Positions 7,062-16,135 are shown, counted from the first letter of the stretch. The stretch: DNA of 64,000 bases from Actinoplanes sp. TFC3 (GCF_001553785.1 NZ_LOJP01000001.1:633367-697366), one strand, 5' to 3'. Numbers and translations are program-made. The notes: generated from the sequence alone by a model not told the origin.

Positions 7062-9305
7062 TCATTGATCGGTCGGGAACAGCAGTTCCGTGGTGGCGCA
7101 TTCGGTCAGCGGCTCGGCGAAGTAGTAGCCCTGCCCGAGTTCGCAGTTGCCGTCGGCGAGTTCGTTGAGCTGCCCCAGATCCTCGATGCCCTCGGCGACC
7201 GTGGAAAGGCTGAGCGCCTGGCCGAGCTGAATGATGCCCAGCGTCAGGGCGGCAGCGGTGGGTTCGTCGCCGACATCGTCCACGAAACTCTTGTCGATTT
7301 TGATGATGTCGACCGGGAAGCGGCGCAGATAGGCCAGCGACGAATAGCCCGTACCGAAATCATCAATCGCCAGACGCACCCCCAGCGCCTTGATTTGTTC
7401 GAGCTGGCGCAGCGTGGATTCGCGGTGGTCGACCACCAGCGATTCGGTCAGTTCCAGCACCAGCGCACTTGCCGGCAACCCGCTGTTGTTGAGCGCCGAG
7501 GTGACCACGGCGGGCAGATTGGGCTGATCCAACTGCACGGACGACAGGTTGACGCTCACGGTCAGCGGGCGCTGACCGGTGCGCCGCGCATTCCAGGTGG
7601 CCGTTTGCCGGCAGGCTTCGCGCAGCACCCATTCGCCGATCGGGATGATCATCCCGGTTTCCTCGGCCAGCGGAATGAAGTCGAGTGGGGGAATGGCGCC
7701 GCGTTCGGGATGCTGCCAGCGCACGAGGGCCTCAAGGCCGGTGATCTCACCGGTACGAAGGTGCACGATCGGTTGGTACCGCAGCTCGAATTCGTGTCGC
7801 AGCACAGCGCGCCGCAGATCCGCCTCGAGCCGCAAACCGGCCTGGAAGGAATCCTGCAACGCCGGTTCGAAGATCTCGTAGCGGTCCTTGCCCTGCTTCT
7901 TCGCGTGGTACATGGCCAGATCGGCGCGCACCATGAGCTCTTCCGGACCGGAGGTGATGCTGTAGGCCACGCCGATGCTGCAGCTGATGAACGCCTCGGC
8001 GGGCCCGCCCAGATCGAACGGCTGGCGCATGGCTTCGAGGATGCGCTTGGCCACCGGCACGGCTTCCCCGGCCCCGGCGCCGTTGGCCAGCAGCACGGCG
8101 AACTCGTCGCCGCCAAGGCGCGCCGCGGTGTCGCCGGCGCGCAGGCAGCTCTGGATCCGTTCGGCCACCGCCTGCAGCAGCAGGTCGCCGGCGCCGTGCC
8201 CGAGCGAGTCGTTGACCACCTTGAAGCGGTCCAGGTCGACGAAGAGCATGGCCACGCCGCCGCCGGCCGCGAACGCGCGTTCCATCCGGGTCATGAACAG
8301 CGCCCGGCTGGCCAGCCCGGTCAGCGAGTCGTGGAACGCCTGGTTCATCGCCTCCAGGGTCTGCGCGTCGGTCAGCGCCAGGCTGACGTGCTCGGCGAAG
8401 GCCCGCAGCACATCCTGGGCAGCCTTGTCCCACTCGCGCGGGGCGGCGTACGTGCCGACCGTGAGGCAGCCGACCACCTGGCCGTTCTCGTGTACGGGCA
8501 CCGCCATCACCGCTTTGAGCCCGCCGTCGACGACCTCGGGGATCGCGATCGGCGAGGCGGCGTAGTTGTCGACCATGACCAGCTCGTCGCCCAGCACCGC
8601 GAGCCCGGCCACGCCCGCCGACGGCAATGGCACGCGCTGCATCCGGGGCGCCAGGTCGGGGGAGAAGCCAACGCTGGACACCATGCTGCCGACCGAGCGG
8701 TCGTCGCGTTCCAGCAGGTTGAGCGAGGACACCTCGACGCTGAGCAACTCGGCGGCGCCGGCGGTGATGGAGTCGAGGATCTGCTGCAACGGGGCGCGGC
8801 GGGCGATCAGCCGTTGCACCCGGGTGAGGTGGTCGAACAGGCGCTTGTGTTCCTGCAGCGAGTCGGTGAGCTTGCGCTGCGACGCGGTGATGTGCAACGC
8901 CTGCAGGCTCAGCTCCAGCACCCGGGCCATGCCGCGGAACAGGCAGATCTCCTCGTCGGTGAACGGCTCCCCGGTACGACCGAGGACGAGCTGACCGGGG
9001 GCGGGCCCGTCGATGTCGGCGTGGGCCAGCGAGTACGCCGTACCCGACAGCGCGAGAGGCACCTGCTCGGCGGGCAGCCCGACCGAGGCGACAATGCCGC
9101 CGTCGACCATCAGCACGGCGATGTCGGCCTCGAGAGCGCGCGCGGCGCACTCCACGGCTGCGTACTGCGCCGCGGGTCCGTCCGGCCGGTCAGCCACGGC
9201 GGAGAGGAACTCCGTCAGCTGGCGGGTTGCGAGCATGCCCATGACCCCGAAGGTCGGCTGGCTTGCGCCGAAATTGAGGATTACGGCCATGACCGTTTCG
9301 GTCAT
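7062..9305 (-). CDS. GAF-GGDEF-EAL bifunctional cyclic-di-GMP enzyme
   Basis: A 747-aa signalling protein that should both make and degrade cyclic-di-GMP. Order: an N-terminal uncharacterised or GAF-like region (to about residue 130), a GAF-type sensor (about 165-310, with VPLPSAGVAGLAVLG and VPVHENGQVVGCLTVG), a diguanylate cyclase with an intact GGDEF (RLGGDEFAVLL, about 395-405), and a phosphodiesterase with intact EALVRW (about 525), LELTES and DDFGTGYSS. Both catalytic motifs are complete. No membrane segments are seen, so it is probably soluble. I chose ATG 9305 over GTG 9365 because the extra 20 codons include AGG and the very rare TTA codon. It is alone, with nearly 300 bases of non-coding DNA upstream. 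Confidence 0.9.
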   Translation of the reverse strand: MTETVMAVILNFGASQPTFGVMGMLATRQLTEFLSAVADRPDGPAAQYAAVECAARALEADIAVLMVDGGIVASVGLPAEQVPLALSGTAYSLAHADIDGPAPGQLVLGRTGEPFTDEEICLFRGMARVLELSLQALHITASQRKLTDSLQEHKRLFDHLTRVQRLIARRAPLQQILDSITAGAAELLSVEVSSLNLLERDDRSVGSMVSSVGFSPDLAPRMQRVPLPSAGVAGLAVLGDELVMVDNYAASPIAIPEVVDGGLKAVMAVPVHENGQVVGCLTVGTYAAPREWDKAAQDVLRAFAEHVSLALTDAQTLEAMNQAFHDSLTGLASRALFMTRMERAFAAGGGVAMLFVDLDRFKVVNDSLGHGAGDLLLQAVAERIQSCLRAGDTAARLGGDEFAVLLANGAGAGEAVPVAKRILEAMRQPFDLGGPAEAFISCSIGVAYSITSGPEELMVRADLAMYHAKKQGKDRYEIFEPALQDSFQAGLRLEADLRRAVLRHEFELRYQPIVHLRTGEITGLEALVRWQHPERGAIPPLDFIPLAEETGMIIPIGEWVLREACRQTATWNARRTGQRPLTVSVNLSSVQLDQPNLPAVVTSALNNSGLPASALVLELTESLVVDHRESTLRQLEQIKALGVRLAIDDFGTGYSSLAYLRRFPVDIIKIDKSFVDDVGDEPTAAALTLGIIQLGQALSLSTVAEGIEDLGQLNELADGNCELGQGYYFAEPLTECATTELLFPTDQ

Positions 9306-9598
9306 CGTGCCCCGGACGAGCCCGAGATCACGGGCCGATAACGGCCTGTGGGCGCCCGAAACCACAGCTCACGCGGACCGCTCTCACAACCTCGGGCACA
9401 ACGCGGGCGGTACTTTCGGGCAATCGGTCACGGCTTTGCTCCCAGTTGATCGACTATTGGGGTGATATCAGGGTGTGGTAAGCGATCGGCAAACGGTCAG
9501 AGACAGTCCGAATCACCGTAGGTTGTGACGGGGACCACAGGTTTCCTCGGTGTTACAAATGGCGTACGGCAGGGCGGGCAGCGGACGGGCGGTGAGAT

Positions 9599-10360
9599 GT
9601 GAACGCGGAAGAGCGGCAACACCAGATAGTCACCTTGGCTCGGCGTCAAGGTGAGGTGGACGTGGCCAAGCTGGCCGCGGAGCTCTCCGTGTCGGCGGAA
9701 ACCATCCGGCGCGACCTGCGACTGCTGGAGAAGCACGGTCTTCTGCGGCGTACGCACGGGGGTGCGTACCCGGTAGAGACCGCGAAATTCGAAACCGACC
9801 TCGCCATGCGCACCACCCGCGGGGTCCCGGAGAAAAGGCGGATCGCCGCCGCGGCCGTCGCGTTGATCGGCGATGCCGAGACCATTTTCATCGACGAGGG
9901 ATTCACCCCGCAGCTGATCGCGGAGGCGCTGCCCACCGATCGCCCGCTGACGATCGTGACCGCGTCGCTGAACACCGCGGCCTGGCTGTCCACCAACACC
10001 CCGGCCACCGTGCTGCTACTCGGCGGTCGCGTCCGTGGCCGCACGCTGGCCACGGTCGACCACTGGGCCAGCGGCATGCTGGCCGGGTTCGTGCTCGACC
10101 TGGCGTTCGTCGGGGCCAACGGCATCTCGCGGGAAGTCGGGCTGACCACCCCCGACCCGGCGGTGGCCGATGTGAAGGCGCAGGCCGTACGCGCGGCCCG
10201 GCGGCGCATCTTCGCCGGCATGCACACCAAGTTCGGCGTCCGCACCTTCTGCCGGTTCGCCGAGATCTCCGATTTCGAGTCACTGGTCACGGATACCGGC
10301 CTGCCGGCCTCCGAGGCGCACCGCTATTCCCGGCTGGGTCCGCAAGTCATCCGGGTGTAA
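9599..10360 (+). CDS. DeoR-family transcriptional regulator of the polyol cassette
   Basis: A 253-aa repressor. The N-terminal winged helix-turn-helix is clear (VDVAKLAAELSVSAETIRRDL, RRTHGGAY at about residues 20-60), followed by a sugar-phosphate-sensing DeoR C-terminal domain (TIFIDEGFTPQLIAEAL, IVTASLNTAAWL, VLLLGGRVRG, FVGANGIS). The start is GTG 9599, in a region with GGGCGG-type purines upstream. It precedes and points in the same direction as the ABC transporter genes for a polyol or sugar, so it most likely controls them in response to a phosphorylated intermediate. A small hairpin separates it from the binding-protein gene. Confidence 0.88.
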   Translation: MNAEERQHQIVTLARRQGEVDVAKLAAELSVSAETIRRDLRLLEKHGLLRRTHGGAYPVETAKFETDLAMRTTRGVPEKRRIAAAAVALIGDAETIFIDEGFTPQLIAEALPTDRPLTIVTASLNTAAWLSTNTPATVLLLGGRVRGRTLATVDHWASGMLAGFVLDLAFVGANGISREVGLTTPDPAVADVKAQAVRAARRRIFAGMHTKFGVRTFCRFAEISDFESLVTDTGLPASEAHRYSRLGPQVIRV

Positions 10361-10383
10361 CCCGAGAGAACACCGAAGAGAAA

Positions 10384-10407
10384 CCGGCTTGCGCGATGCA
10401 AAGCCGG
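10384..10407 (+). terminator. Small hairpin between regulator and binding-protein gene
   Basis: CCGGCTT (10384-10390) pairs with AAGCCGG (10401-10407) around a 10-base loop. There is no T-run, so it is a weak terminator or attenuator at best. It may reduce read-through from the DeoR gene into the transporter operon. Confidence 0.4.
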
Positions 10408-10442
10408 CGCGTTTCCGCATGTCCTTAAGTTGGAGGATCGCT

Positions 10443-11795
10443 GTGCACAGAAGAATGTCGTTGCTGATTGCGGGAGCGGCCGCCGGCGCGCTCGCGCTGT
10501 CCGCCTGTTCCGGTGCGGGCTCGACCGCTGGGGGTGACTCCTCGGACAACACCATCACCGCGCTGATGGTCGGCAACCCGCAGATGGAGGACATCCAGAA
10601 GCTGACCGCCGACAACTTCACGAAGGCGACCGGCATCACCGTCAAGTTCACGATCCTCCCGGAGAACGAACTGCGCGACAAGGTGACCCAGGACGTCGCC
10701 AACCAGGGTGGCCAGTACGACGTGGCGACCGTTGGCGCGTACGAAACCGGGATCTGGGCCAAGAACGGCTGGCTGCACGAGCTGTCCACCCAGGCCGCTG
10801 CGGACACCGCGTACGACCAGGGCGACCTGCTCAAGCCGATGGTGCAGTCGCTGACCGGCGAGGACGGCAAGCTGTACGCGGCGCCGTTCTACGGTGAGTC
10901 GTCGTTTCTGATGTACAACAAGGACATGTTCGCGAAGGCGGGCCTGACCATGCCGGAGAAGCCGACCTGGGCCCAGGTCGCCGAGTTCGCGCAGAAGCTG
11001 GACGACAAGAAGGCCGGCGTTGCGGGCATCTGCCTGCGGGGCCTGCCCGGCTGGGGCGAGCTGTTCGCGCCGCTGACCACGGTGGTCAACACGTACGGCG
11101 GCACCTGGTTCGAAAAGGACTGGACGCCCAAGGTGAACTCGCCGGAGTTCAAGGAAGCCACGAACTTCTACGTCAACCTCGTCAAGCAGTACGGCGAGTC
11201 GGGCGCCCCGCAGGCCGGGTTCACCGAATGCGCCAACACCTTCGGCCAGGGCAAGGCCGCCATGTGGTACGACGCCACCTCCGCCGCGGGCACCCTGGAA
11301 GACCCGAAGGCGTCGAAGGTTGCCGGCAAGGTCGGCTACGTCTACGCGCCGGTGAACAAGACCGAGTACTCCGGCTGGCTGTGGACCTGGGCCTGGGCCA
11401 TGCCCAAGACCACCAAGAAGGCCGACGCCGCCTGGAAGTTCATCTCCTGGGCCACCAGCAAGGACTACGAGCAGGTCGTCGGCAAGAACCTCGGCTGGTC
11501 GCGGATCCCGTCCGGCAAGCGCACCTCCACCTACTCGATCCCGGAGTATAAGGAGTCCGCGAAGGCGTTCGCCGATGTGACGCTGGGTTCCATCGAGCAC
11601 GCCAACCCGCAGAACCCCGGCGTGCAGCCGCGCCCCGCGCTGGGCGTGCAGTTCGTCGGCATCCCGGAATTCTCCGACCTCGGCACCAAGGTGTCGCAGG
11701 AAGTGAGCGCCGCGATTGCCGGTAGCTCGACGGTCGACAAGGCCCTGGACGACGGTCAGAAACTCGCCGAAGACGTGGCGAAGAACTACAAGTAG
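10443..11795 (+). CDS. Extracellular sugar/polyol-binding lipoprotein of an ABC transporter
   Basis: A 450-aa family-1 solute-binding protein (SmoE/MalE type). The GTG at 10443 has GGAGG at 10432-10436 with six-base spacing and directly begins a lipoprotein signal peptide. The lipobox is LSAC, giving an acylated Cys at about residue 22. Mature sequence shows the usual binding-protein pattern: TGITVKFTILPENELRDKV, PMVQSLTGEDGKLYAAPFYG, SSFLMYNKDMFAKAG and MWYDATSAAG. Together with two permeases and a zinc dehydrogenase downstream, it resembles sorbitol/mannitol (smo) cassettes. An ATPase gene is missing, as is normal in actinobacteria, where a shared MsiK-like ATPase energises such systems. 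The exact ligand is unknown. Confidence 0.88.
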   Translation: MHRRMSLLIAGAAAGALALSACSGAGSTAGGDSSDNTITALMVGNPQMEDIQKLTADNFTKATGITVKFTILPENELRDKVTQDVANQGGQYDVATVGAYETGIWAKNGWLHELSTQAAADTAYDQGDLLKPMVQSLTGEDGKLYAAPFYGESSFLMYNKDMFAKAGLTMPEKPTWAQVAEFAQKLDDKKAGVAGICLRGLPGWGELFAPLTTVVNTYGGTWFEKDWTPKVNSPEFKEATNFYVNLVKQYGESGAPQAGFTECANTFGQGKAAMWYDATSAAGTLEDPKASKVAGKVGYVYAPVNKTEYSGWLWTWAWAMPKTTKKADAAWKFISWATSKDYEQVVGKNLGWSRIPSGKRTSTYSIPEYKESAKAFADVTLGSIEHANPQNPGVQPRPALGVQFVGIPEFSDLGTKVSQEVSAAIAGSSTVDKALDDGQKLAEDVAKNYK

Positions 11796-11801
11796 CGCTC
11801 C

Positions 11802-11831
11802 CGGCGGCGCTGCCGAGGGGCAGCGCCGCCG
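11802..11831 (+). terminator. Strong intercistronic hairpin after the binding-protein gene
   Basis: A perfect 13-bp GC-only stem (11802-11814 with 11819-11831) and a GAGG loop lie between the binding-protein gene and the first permease. It has no T-run. Hairpins in this position in sugar ABC operons are known to stabilise the upstream message or partly terminate, giving more binding protein than permease. That role is inferred here. Confidence 0.65.
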
Positions 11832-11852
11832 TGACCGACCGGAAGGCCGACC

Positions 11853-12785
11853 ATGACCGACGTCATCACCCGGACGGATCCCAAGCCGGAGCAGGTCCCC
11901 GTGGTGCCCCCCAAGGGCGGCGCCAAGGACCGCTGGATCCGCCGGGCACCACTGCTCCCCGGCCTGATCTTCGCGCTCATCATCACGCAGGTGCCGTTCC
12001 TGTTCACGCTGGTGCTGTCCACCCTGGACTGGAACGCGCTGCGCCCGGGTGACCGCTCGTTCATCGGCATCGACAACTACGTCACCGTGCTCAGCGACGG
12101 CCGGCTGCGGGCCGCGCTGCTCAACACCGTGCTGCTCACCGCCGGGGCGGTCATCTTCTCGATGATCCTCGGGCTGGGGCTGGCGATCCTGCTCGACCGC
12201 AAGTTCCTGGGCCGCTCGGTGGTACGCACGCTGCTCATCACGCCGTTCCTGGTGATGCCCATCGCAGCGGCGCTGCTGTGGAAGCACGCCATCTACAACC
12301 CCGCGTACGGCCTGATCAACGGTCTGTTCGGCGGCTCGACCGACTGGGTGTCGTCGTACCCGAAGGCCGCGGTCATCGCGACGCTGGTCTGGCAGTGGAC
12401 GCCGTTCATGATGCTGATTCTGCTGGCCGGTCTGCAGTCGCAGAGCGAGGAGGTGCTCGAGGCGGCCCGCGTCGACGGCGCCAACGCGTGGAAGATCTTC
12501 ACCAAGATGACGATCCCGCACCTGCGGCAGTACCTGGAGCTCGGTGCGCTGCTCGGCTCGATCTACCTGGTGAACACGTTCGACGCGATCTTCAGCATCA
12601 CCCAGGGTGGCCCGGGCCAGGCGACCACCAACCTGCCGTACGAGATCTACTTGACCACGTTCCGCAAGTTCGAGTACGGCGAGGCGTCGGCCGCCGGCGT
12701 CATCGTGGTGATCCTGACGATCATCGTGGCGACGTTCGCGCTGCGCGTCATCTCGAGCCTGTTCCGCATGGAGGAAAGCCGATGA
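11853..12785 (+). CDS. ABC transporter permease, polyol/sugar (MalF/SmoF-like)
   Basis: A 310-aa inner-membrane permease with six hydrophobic segments. The ATG at 11853 has GGAAGG about eight bases upstream. The cytoplasmic EAA loop, which docks the ATPase, is visible as EVLEAARVDGANAWKIFTKMTIPHL at about residues 205-230 (only the position is important). The N-terminal Pro/Lys-rich stretch precedes the first membrane helix (LLPGLIFALIITQVPFLF). The stop overlaps the next permease start (ATGA). It should form a heterodimer with that protein. Confidence 0.9.
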   Translation: MTDVITRTDPKPEQVPVVPPKGGAKDRWIRRAPLLPGLIFALIITQVPFLFTLVLSTLDWNALRPGDRSFIGIDNYVTVLSDGRLRAALLNTVLLTAGAVIFSMILGLGLAILLDRKFLGRSVVRTLLITPFLVMPIAAALLWKHAIYNPAYGLINGLFGGSTDWVSSYPKAAVIATLVWQWTPFMMLILLAGLQSQSEEVLEAARVDGANAWKIFTKMTIPHLRQYLELGALLGSIYLVNTFDAIFSITQGGPGQATTNLPYEIYLTTFRKFEYGEASAAGVIVVILTIIVATFALRVISSLFRMEESR

Positions 12786-13618
12786 CGACGCTCAGTGCCG
12801 CGCCGAAGCGGCGGTTGCTCAACTCCCTCTGGGGCGTCATCGCCTGGATCGCCGGGATCATCTTCGTGTTCCCGGTCATCTGGATGGTGCTCACCAGCTT
12901 CAAGCAGGAGCAGGACGCCGCCAGCAACCCGCCCTCGTGGGTTTTCACCCCGACCCTCGACCAGTACGTCACGGTGTTCGACCGCAACATCATGCCGTTC
13001 CTGCTCAACTCGCTGATGGCCAGCGTGTTCTCCACGCTGCTGGTTGTCGTGCTGGCCACGCCGGCCGCGTACGCCCTGTCGCTGCGCCCGGTGGCCAAGT
13101 GGACCGACGCGCTGTTCTTCTTCATCTCCACCAAGATGATGCCTGCTGTCGCCGCGCTGCTGCCGCTCTACCTGCTGGTGAAGAACCTCGGCATGCTCGA
13201 CAACATCTGGACGATGGTCATCCTCTACAGCTCGATGAACCTGCCGCTGGCGGTGTGGATGATGCGCTCGTTCCTGCTCGAGGTGCCCCGCGAGGTGCTG
13301 GAGGCCGGCGAGGTCGACGGCGCCAGCACGATCACCGCGATCCGCCGGATCATCCTGCCGATCGTGTCGCCCGGCCTGGCCGCGACGGCGCTGATCTGCT
13401 TCATCTTCGCCTGGAACGAATTCTTCCTCGCGGTCAACCTGACCGCTACCAACGCCGGCACCGCGCCGATCTTCCTGGTCGGTTTCATCTCCTCCGAGGG
13501 CCTGTTCCTGGCCCGGCTCTGCGCGGCGGCCACCCTGGTGTCGCTGCCGGTGCTGATCGCTGGCTGGGTCGCGCAGAACAAGCTGGTCCGCGGTCTGTCC
13601 ATGGGCGCGGTCAAGTGA
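12782..13618 (+). CDS. ABC transporter permease, polyol/sugar (MalG/SmoG-like)
   Basis: A 278-aa second permease whose ATG at 12782 overlaps the upstream stop. Six hydrophobic segments and the EAA motif (EVLEAGEVDGASTITAIRRI, about residues 175-195) are present. The motif FPVIWMVLTSFK near the N-terminus is typical of MalG-like subunits. Its stop overlaps the GTG of the dehydrogenase gene (GTGA at 13615-13618), so transport and first oxidation step are translationally coupled. Confidence 0.9.
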   Translation: MTTLSAAPKRRLLNSLWGVIAWIAGIIFVFPVIWMVLTSFKQEQDAASNPPSWVFTPTLDQYVTVFDRNIMPFLLNSLMASVFSTLLVVVLATPAAYALSLRPVAKWTDALFFFISTKMMPAVAALLPLYLLVKNLGMLDNIWTMVILYSSMNLPLAVWMMRSFLLEVPREVLEAGEVDGASTITAIRRIILPIVSPGLAATALICFIFAWNEFFLAVNLTATNAGTAPIFLVGFISSEGLFLARLCAAATLVSLPVLIAGWVAQNKLVRGLSMGAVK

Positions 13619-14634
13619 AAGCCGCAGTGGTGGTCACCCCGGGCACGCTCGAGATCCAGCAGTTGCCCGATCCCGTGCCCGGTCCCACGGACGTGGTGGT
13701 CAAGCCGGCTGCGGTTGGCATTTGCGGCACCGATCTGCACATCATGGACGGGGAGTTTGCGCCGGCCTTTCCGATCGTCCCGGGCCACGAATTCGCCGGG
13801 GAGATCGTCGAGGTCGGCGCGCAGGTCACCGATTACGCGGTCGGCGACCAGGTCGCCGTGGATCCCTCGCTGTACTGCGGCTATTGCTACCAATGCAAAC
13901 GCGCGCGGGGCAACCAGTGTGAGAACTGGAATGCCATCGGGGTCACCAGGAGTGGCGCGGCGGCCGAGTTCGTTGCCGCGCCGCGCGCCAACCTGTATCG
14001 CCTTTCCGGCGGCTTGGCGGCCCGCGATGCGGCTCTGATCGAACCGCTGTCCTGTGCGATCCGCGGTTTCGATGTGCTTCCGCGCCGCCTGGCCGACACG
14101 TTTCTCATCTACGGTTCCGGCACCATGGGCCTGATGATGCTCGAATTGGCCAAGCGTGCCGGGGCGGCCACCGTTTCGATCGTTGATCTCAACCCCGAGC
14201 GCTTGCAAACGGCACAACGATTGGGGTGTACGTCCGCAGTCACCAACGCCGGCGAGCTCGACGCACCCCGCGGCTGGGACGTGGTCATCGACTGCACCGG
14301 CGCGCCCGCTGCCATTCGCGACGGCTTGAAGCGGGTCGGTCGCGGCGGCACTTTCCTGCAATTCGGGGTATCGGCCTACGACGCAAGAGTCGAGATTGAG
14401 CCGTACGAGATCTACCGCCGTGAAATCACCATCACCGGTTCGATGGCGGTGTTGCACAGCTTCGACCGGGCGGGCGAGATGCTGACCGCTGGCGTACTCG
14501 ACCCGGAGATCTTCATCAGCCACCGGTTCCCACTCGACAGCTACGCCGAGGCGCTGACCCAGTTCCGCGCCGGCGTCGGCCGCAAGACCCTGATCGAGCC
14601 CCAGGGGCGTGCCAATCTTCTCACCAATGGGTAG
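13615..14634 (+). CDS. Zinc-dependent polyol dehydrogenase (sorbitol/L-iditol dehydrogenase-like)
   Basis: A 339-aa medium-chain dehydrogenase. The start is GTG 13615, overlapping the permease stop. The catalytic zinc ligands are seen in GICGTDLH and GHEFAGEI, the structural zinc Cys set in CGYCYQCKRARGNQC (about residues 88-102), and the Rossmann glycine motif in IYGSGTMGLMMLELAK. Product range includes sorbitol, mannitol, arabitol and threonine dehydrogenases. Its coupling to the ABC transporter favours a polyol brought in unphosphorylated and oxidised to a ketose. No ketose kinase follows in the window. Confidence 0.88.
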   Translation: MKAAVVVTPGTLEIQQLPDPVPGPTDVVVKPAAVGICGTDLHIMDGEFAPAFPIVPGHEFAGEIVEVGAQVTDYAVGDQVAVDPSLYCGYCYQCKRARGNQCENWNAIGVTRSGAAAEFVAAPRANLYRLSGGLAARDAALIEPLSCAIRGFDVLPRRLADTFLIYGSGTMGLMMLELAKRAGAATVSIVDLNPERLQTAQRLGCTSAVTNAGELDAPRGWDVVIDCTGAPAAIRDGLKRVGRGGTFLQFGVSAYDARVEIEPYEIYRREITITGSMAVLHSFDRAGEMLTAGVLDPEIFISHRFPLDSYAEALTQFRAGVGRKTLIEPQGRANLLTNG

Positions 14635-14728
14635 GCATTGATCACGAATAGTTGCCAACCGGACCCGGGTGGGCGTCAACCGCCAAGAACTCACAGGCGG
14701 AAGTAGGTGTCGCCGCTCCGGACAAGCC

Positions 14729-15265
14729 TTACCTCACCGGTGGTTCGTCGCCGAAGAATTCCTGGATCTGGGTGAGGGTCAAATAGCCTTGCTGGTCCAG
14801 CTCTCCCGGCTCCGGCGGCAGCGCCCGATGCACCACCTCCGGCGTAGCCACATGGTCCGGCAACTCCGGCAGTGGCGGCACCGGCGGCAGCGCGCTCAGC
14901 CCCATCGCCTCCCGGATCACCTCGAACATTCCCGTCACCTCTTGGATCGCGAGCGGCACCAGGTCGGCCGGGCGGTGGGCCGGAGCCGGGGGTGCGGCGC
15001 AGGTGAAATTGGCGCGGATCTTGCCGAAGAGTTTGCGGATGTCGGCGCTGGGGTGCAGGTGGTCGAGGTGGTTCTCGGCGACTATGCCCAGCTCGCATTC
15101 CGGTACGCCCGAAGCTTGCCACCACCTGCCCCACGCCGGGTCGGCGTCCAGGGTCATGGCCACATGCTGCAGCGCGACCATGTACGCCTCCGGGGCGCGG
15201 TCGTCGAGCGTGGTTGTTCCCATGTGGGGGTGCAGCCAGCAGGGTTGACGGCGGCGGACGTCCAT
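14729..15265 (-). CDS. Uncharacterised 178-aa protein
   Basis: Not recognised. The predicted start is ATG 15265 with a GAGG two bases upstream, which is a tight spacing. Upstream in the same frame there is a CPKC pair but no better start codon and less coding-like codon use. The protein has short charged segments (VPECELGIVAENHLDHLHPS, FGKIRANFTC), a proline-rich middle (SALPPVPPLPELPDHV) and ends in LTLTQIQEFFGDEPPVR. There is no signal peptide or membrane helix. It is transcribed away from the polyol cassette and after the TetR gene, with about 200 non-coding bases between. Confidence 0.55.
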   Translation of the reverse strand: MDVRRRQPCWLHPHMGTTTLDDRAPEAYMVALQHVAMTLDADPAWGRWWQASGVPECELGIVAENHLDHLHPSADIRKLFGKIRANFTCAAPPAPAHRPADLVPLAIQEVTGMFEVIREAMGLSALPPVPPLPELPDHVATPEVVHRALPPEPGELDQQGYLTLTQIQEFFGDEPPVR

Positions 15266-15471
15266 CGCCTCATGGTGACATTTCGGGCACCTGGGGGCCG
15301 GGACATCGGGGCGGCACGTCGGGGTGTCAAGGGGGTGCGCGGGTTTCGAGTGAGTTGCGTTGTCGAACACCACGCTCCGGACGCGCTCGCCCCCATCGAC
15401 TCCTCGTGACGCGCGAGACCCAGTTGGCGGCGGAGTTGCCGAGGTGCAGGCCCTCGCGCCGGCCAAGCCGG

Positions 15472-16050
15472 TCAGGGAGCCGTGGTAGCCGCTTGCAGCA
15501 GGGCGGCGGCAGCGGACCGGGCAACCAGGGCCGGGGAGGAGTCGCCGTCCATGCGAGCACCGACCAGGCCGCCGTCGTACAGGATCATCAGCTGGGCGGC
15601 CAGGCTCTCGGGGTCGCGGGCGCCGGCATCGCGGGCCAGGCGTGCGAACAGATCGCGGGTCCAGGCGCGGATGGTGGCAGAGACTTCCTCGGCCACGCTG
15701 CCCGGCTCGGATTCGGCGCTGGCGTTGTAGAACGCGCAGCCGCGGTAGGTGGGCAGGGCGGTCTGCTCGGCCAGCAGGTCGAAGACGCCCAGCAGCTTGT
15801 CCTTCGGCGTGCTCCAGCGTTCCAAGCCGGTCAGGATGCGGTTGCGGCGGCGGGCATGGCGGCCTTCGAGGTACGCCCGGATCAGCTCGTCCTTGCTGCC
15901 GAAGCTGTTGTAGAGCGACGCCTTGGCCACGCCGGCGTGCTCGATGATGCGGTCGATGCCGACGGTGTGCACGCCCTCGGCGTAGAAGAGCTCGTCGGCG
16001 GCGGCGAGCAGGCGATCCCTCGCGGAGACCCGGGGTGATGCAGCGGACAT
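15472..16050 (-). CDS. TetR/AcrR-family repressor divergent from an MFS exporter
   Basis: A 192-aa one-domain-plus-sensor repressor. The N-terminal helix-turn-helix is clear (AADELFYAEGVHTVGIDRIIEHAGVAKASLYNSFGSKDELI, residues about 15-55, shown only as a location). The C-terminal ligand domain has TYRGCAFYNASAESEPG, with a Cys that is common in the TetR_C subgroup sensing small organics. It is divergent from an MFS transporter, with two copies of an AGACAG-N2-CTGTCT palindrome between them. It therefore very probably represses both itself and the transporter. Confidence 0.9.
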   Translation of the reverse strand: MSAASPRVSARDRLLAAADELFYAEGVHTVGIDRIIEHAGVAKASLYNSFGSKDELIRAYLEGRHARRRNRILTGLERWSTPKDKLLGVFDLLAEQTALPTYRGCAFYNASAESEPGSVAEEVSATIRAWTRDLFARLARDAGARDPESLAAQLMILYDGGLVGARMDGDSSPALVARSAAAALLQAATTAP

Positions 16051-16054
16051 GGGC

Positions 16055-16084
16055 TTGACGATACCAGACAGGTCTGTCTAATGT
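16055..16084 (+). promoter_or_regulatory. Promoter of the MFS gene
   Basis: TTGACG at 16055-16060, an 18-base spacer, then TAATGT at 16079-16084. The -10 element abuts the first TetR operator and the spacer lies inside it, so operator binding would block polymerase. Confidence 0.6.
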
Positions 16085-16108
16085 GCGAGGCGCTAGACAG
16101 ACCTGTCT
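16066..16108. promoter_or_regulatory. Pair of TetR operators
   Basis: Two palindromes AGACAG-N2-CTGTCT occur at 16066-16079 and 16095-16108, in opposite orientation with respect to their asymmetric centres (GT and AC). Their start-to-start distance is 29 bp, close to three helical turns. They lie exactly between the divergent TetR and MFS genes, the usual place for an autoregulatory TetR site. Confidence 0.75.
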
Positions 16109-16135
16109 GTCATGAGGCAAGGAACGGGAGTGCCC

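Noticed and set aside
6882-9341. 819-codon open frame on the plus strand
   Set aside because: It is antisense to the GAF-GGDEF-EAL gene, whose motifs are intact. Only the first 60 codons (lectin-like) are meaningful.
9306-9598. Gap between the GGDEF-EAL and DeoR genes examined for riboswitches or small genes
   Set aside because: No c-di-GMP riboswitch hallmark, no small ORF with a ribosome site, and no clear promoter.
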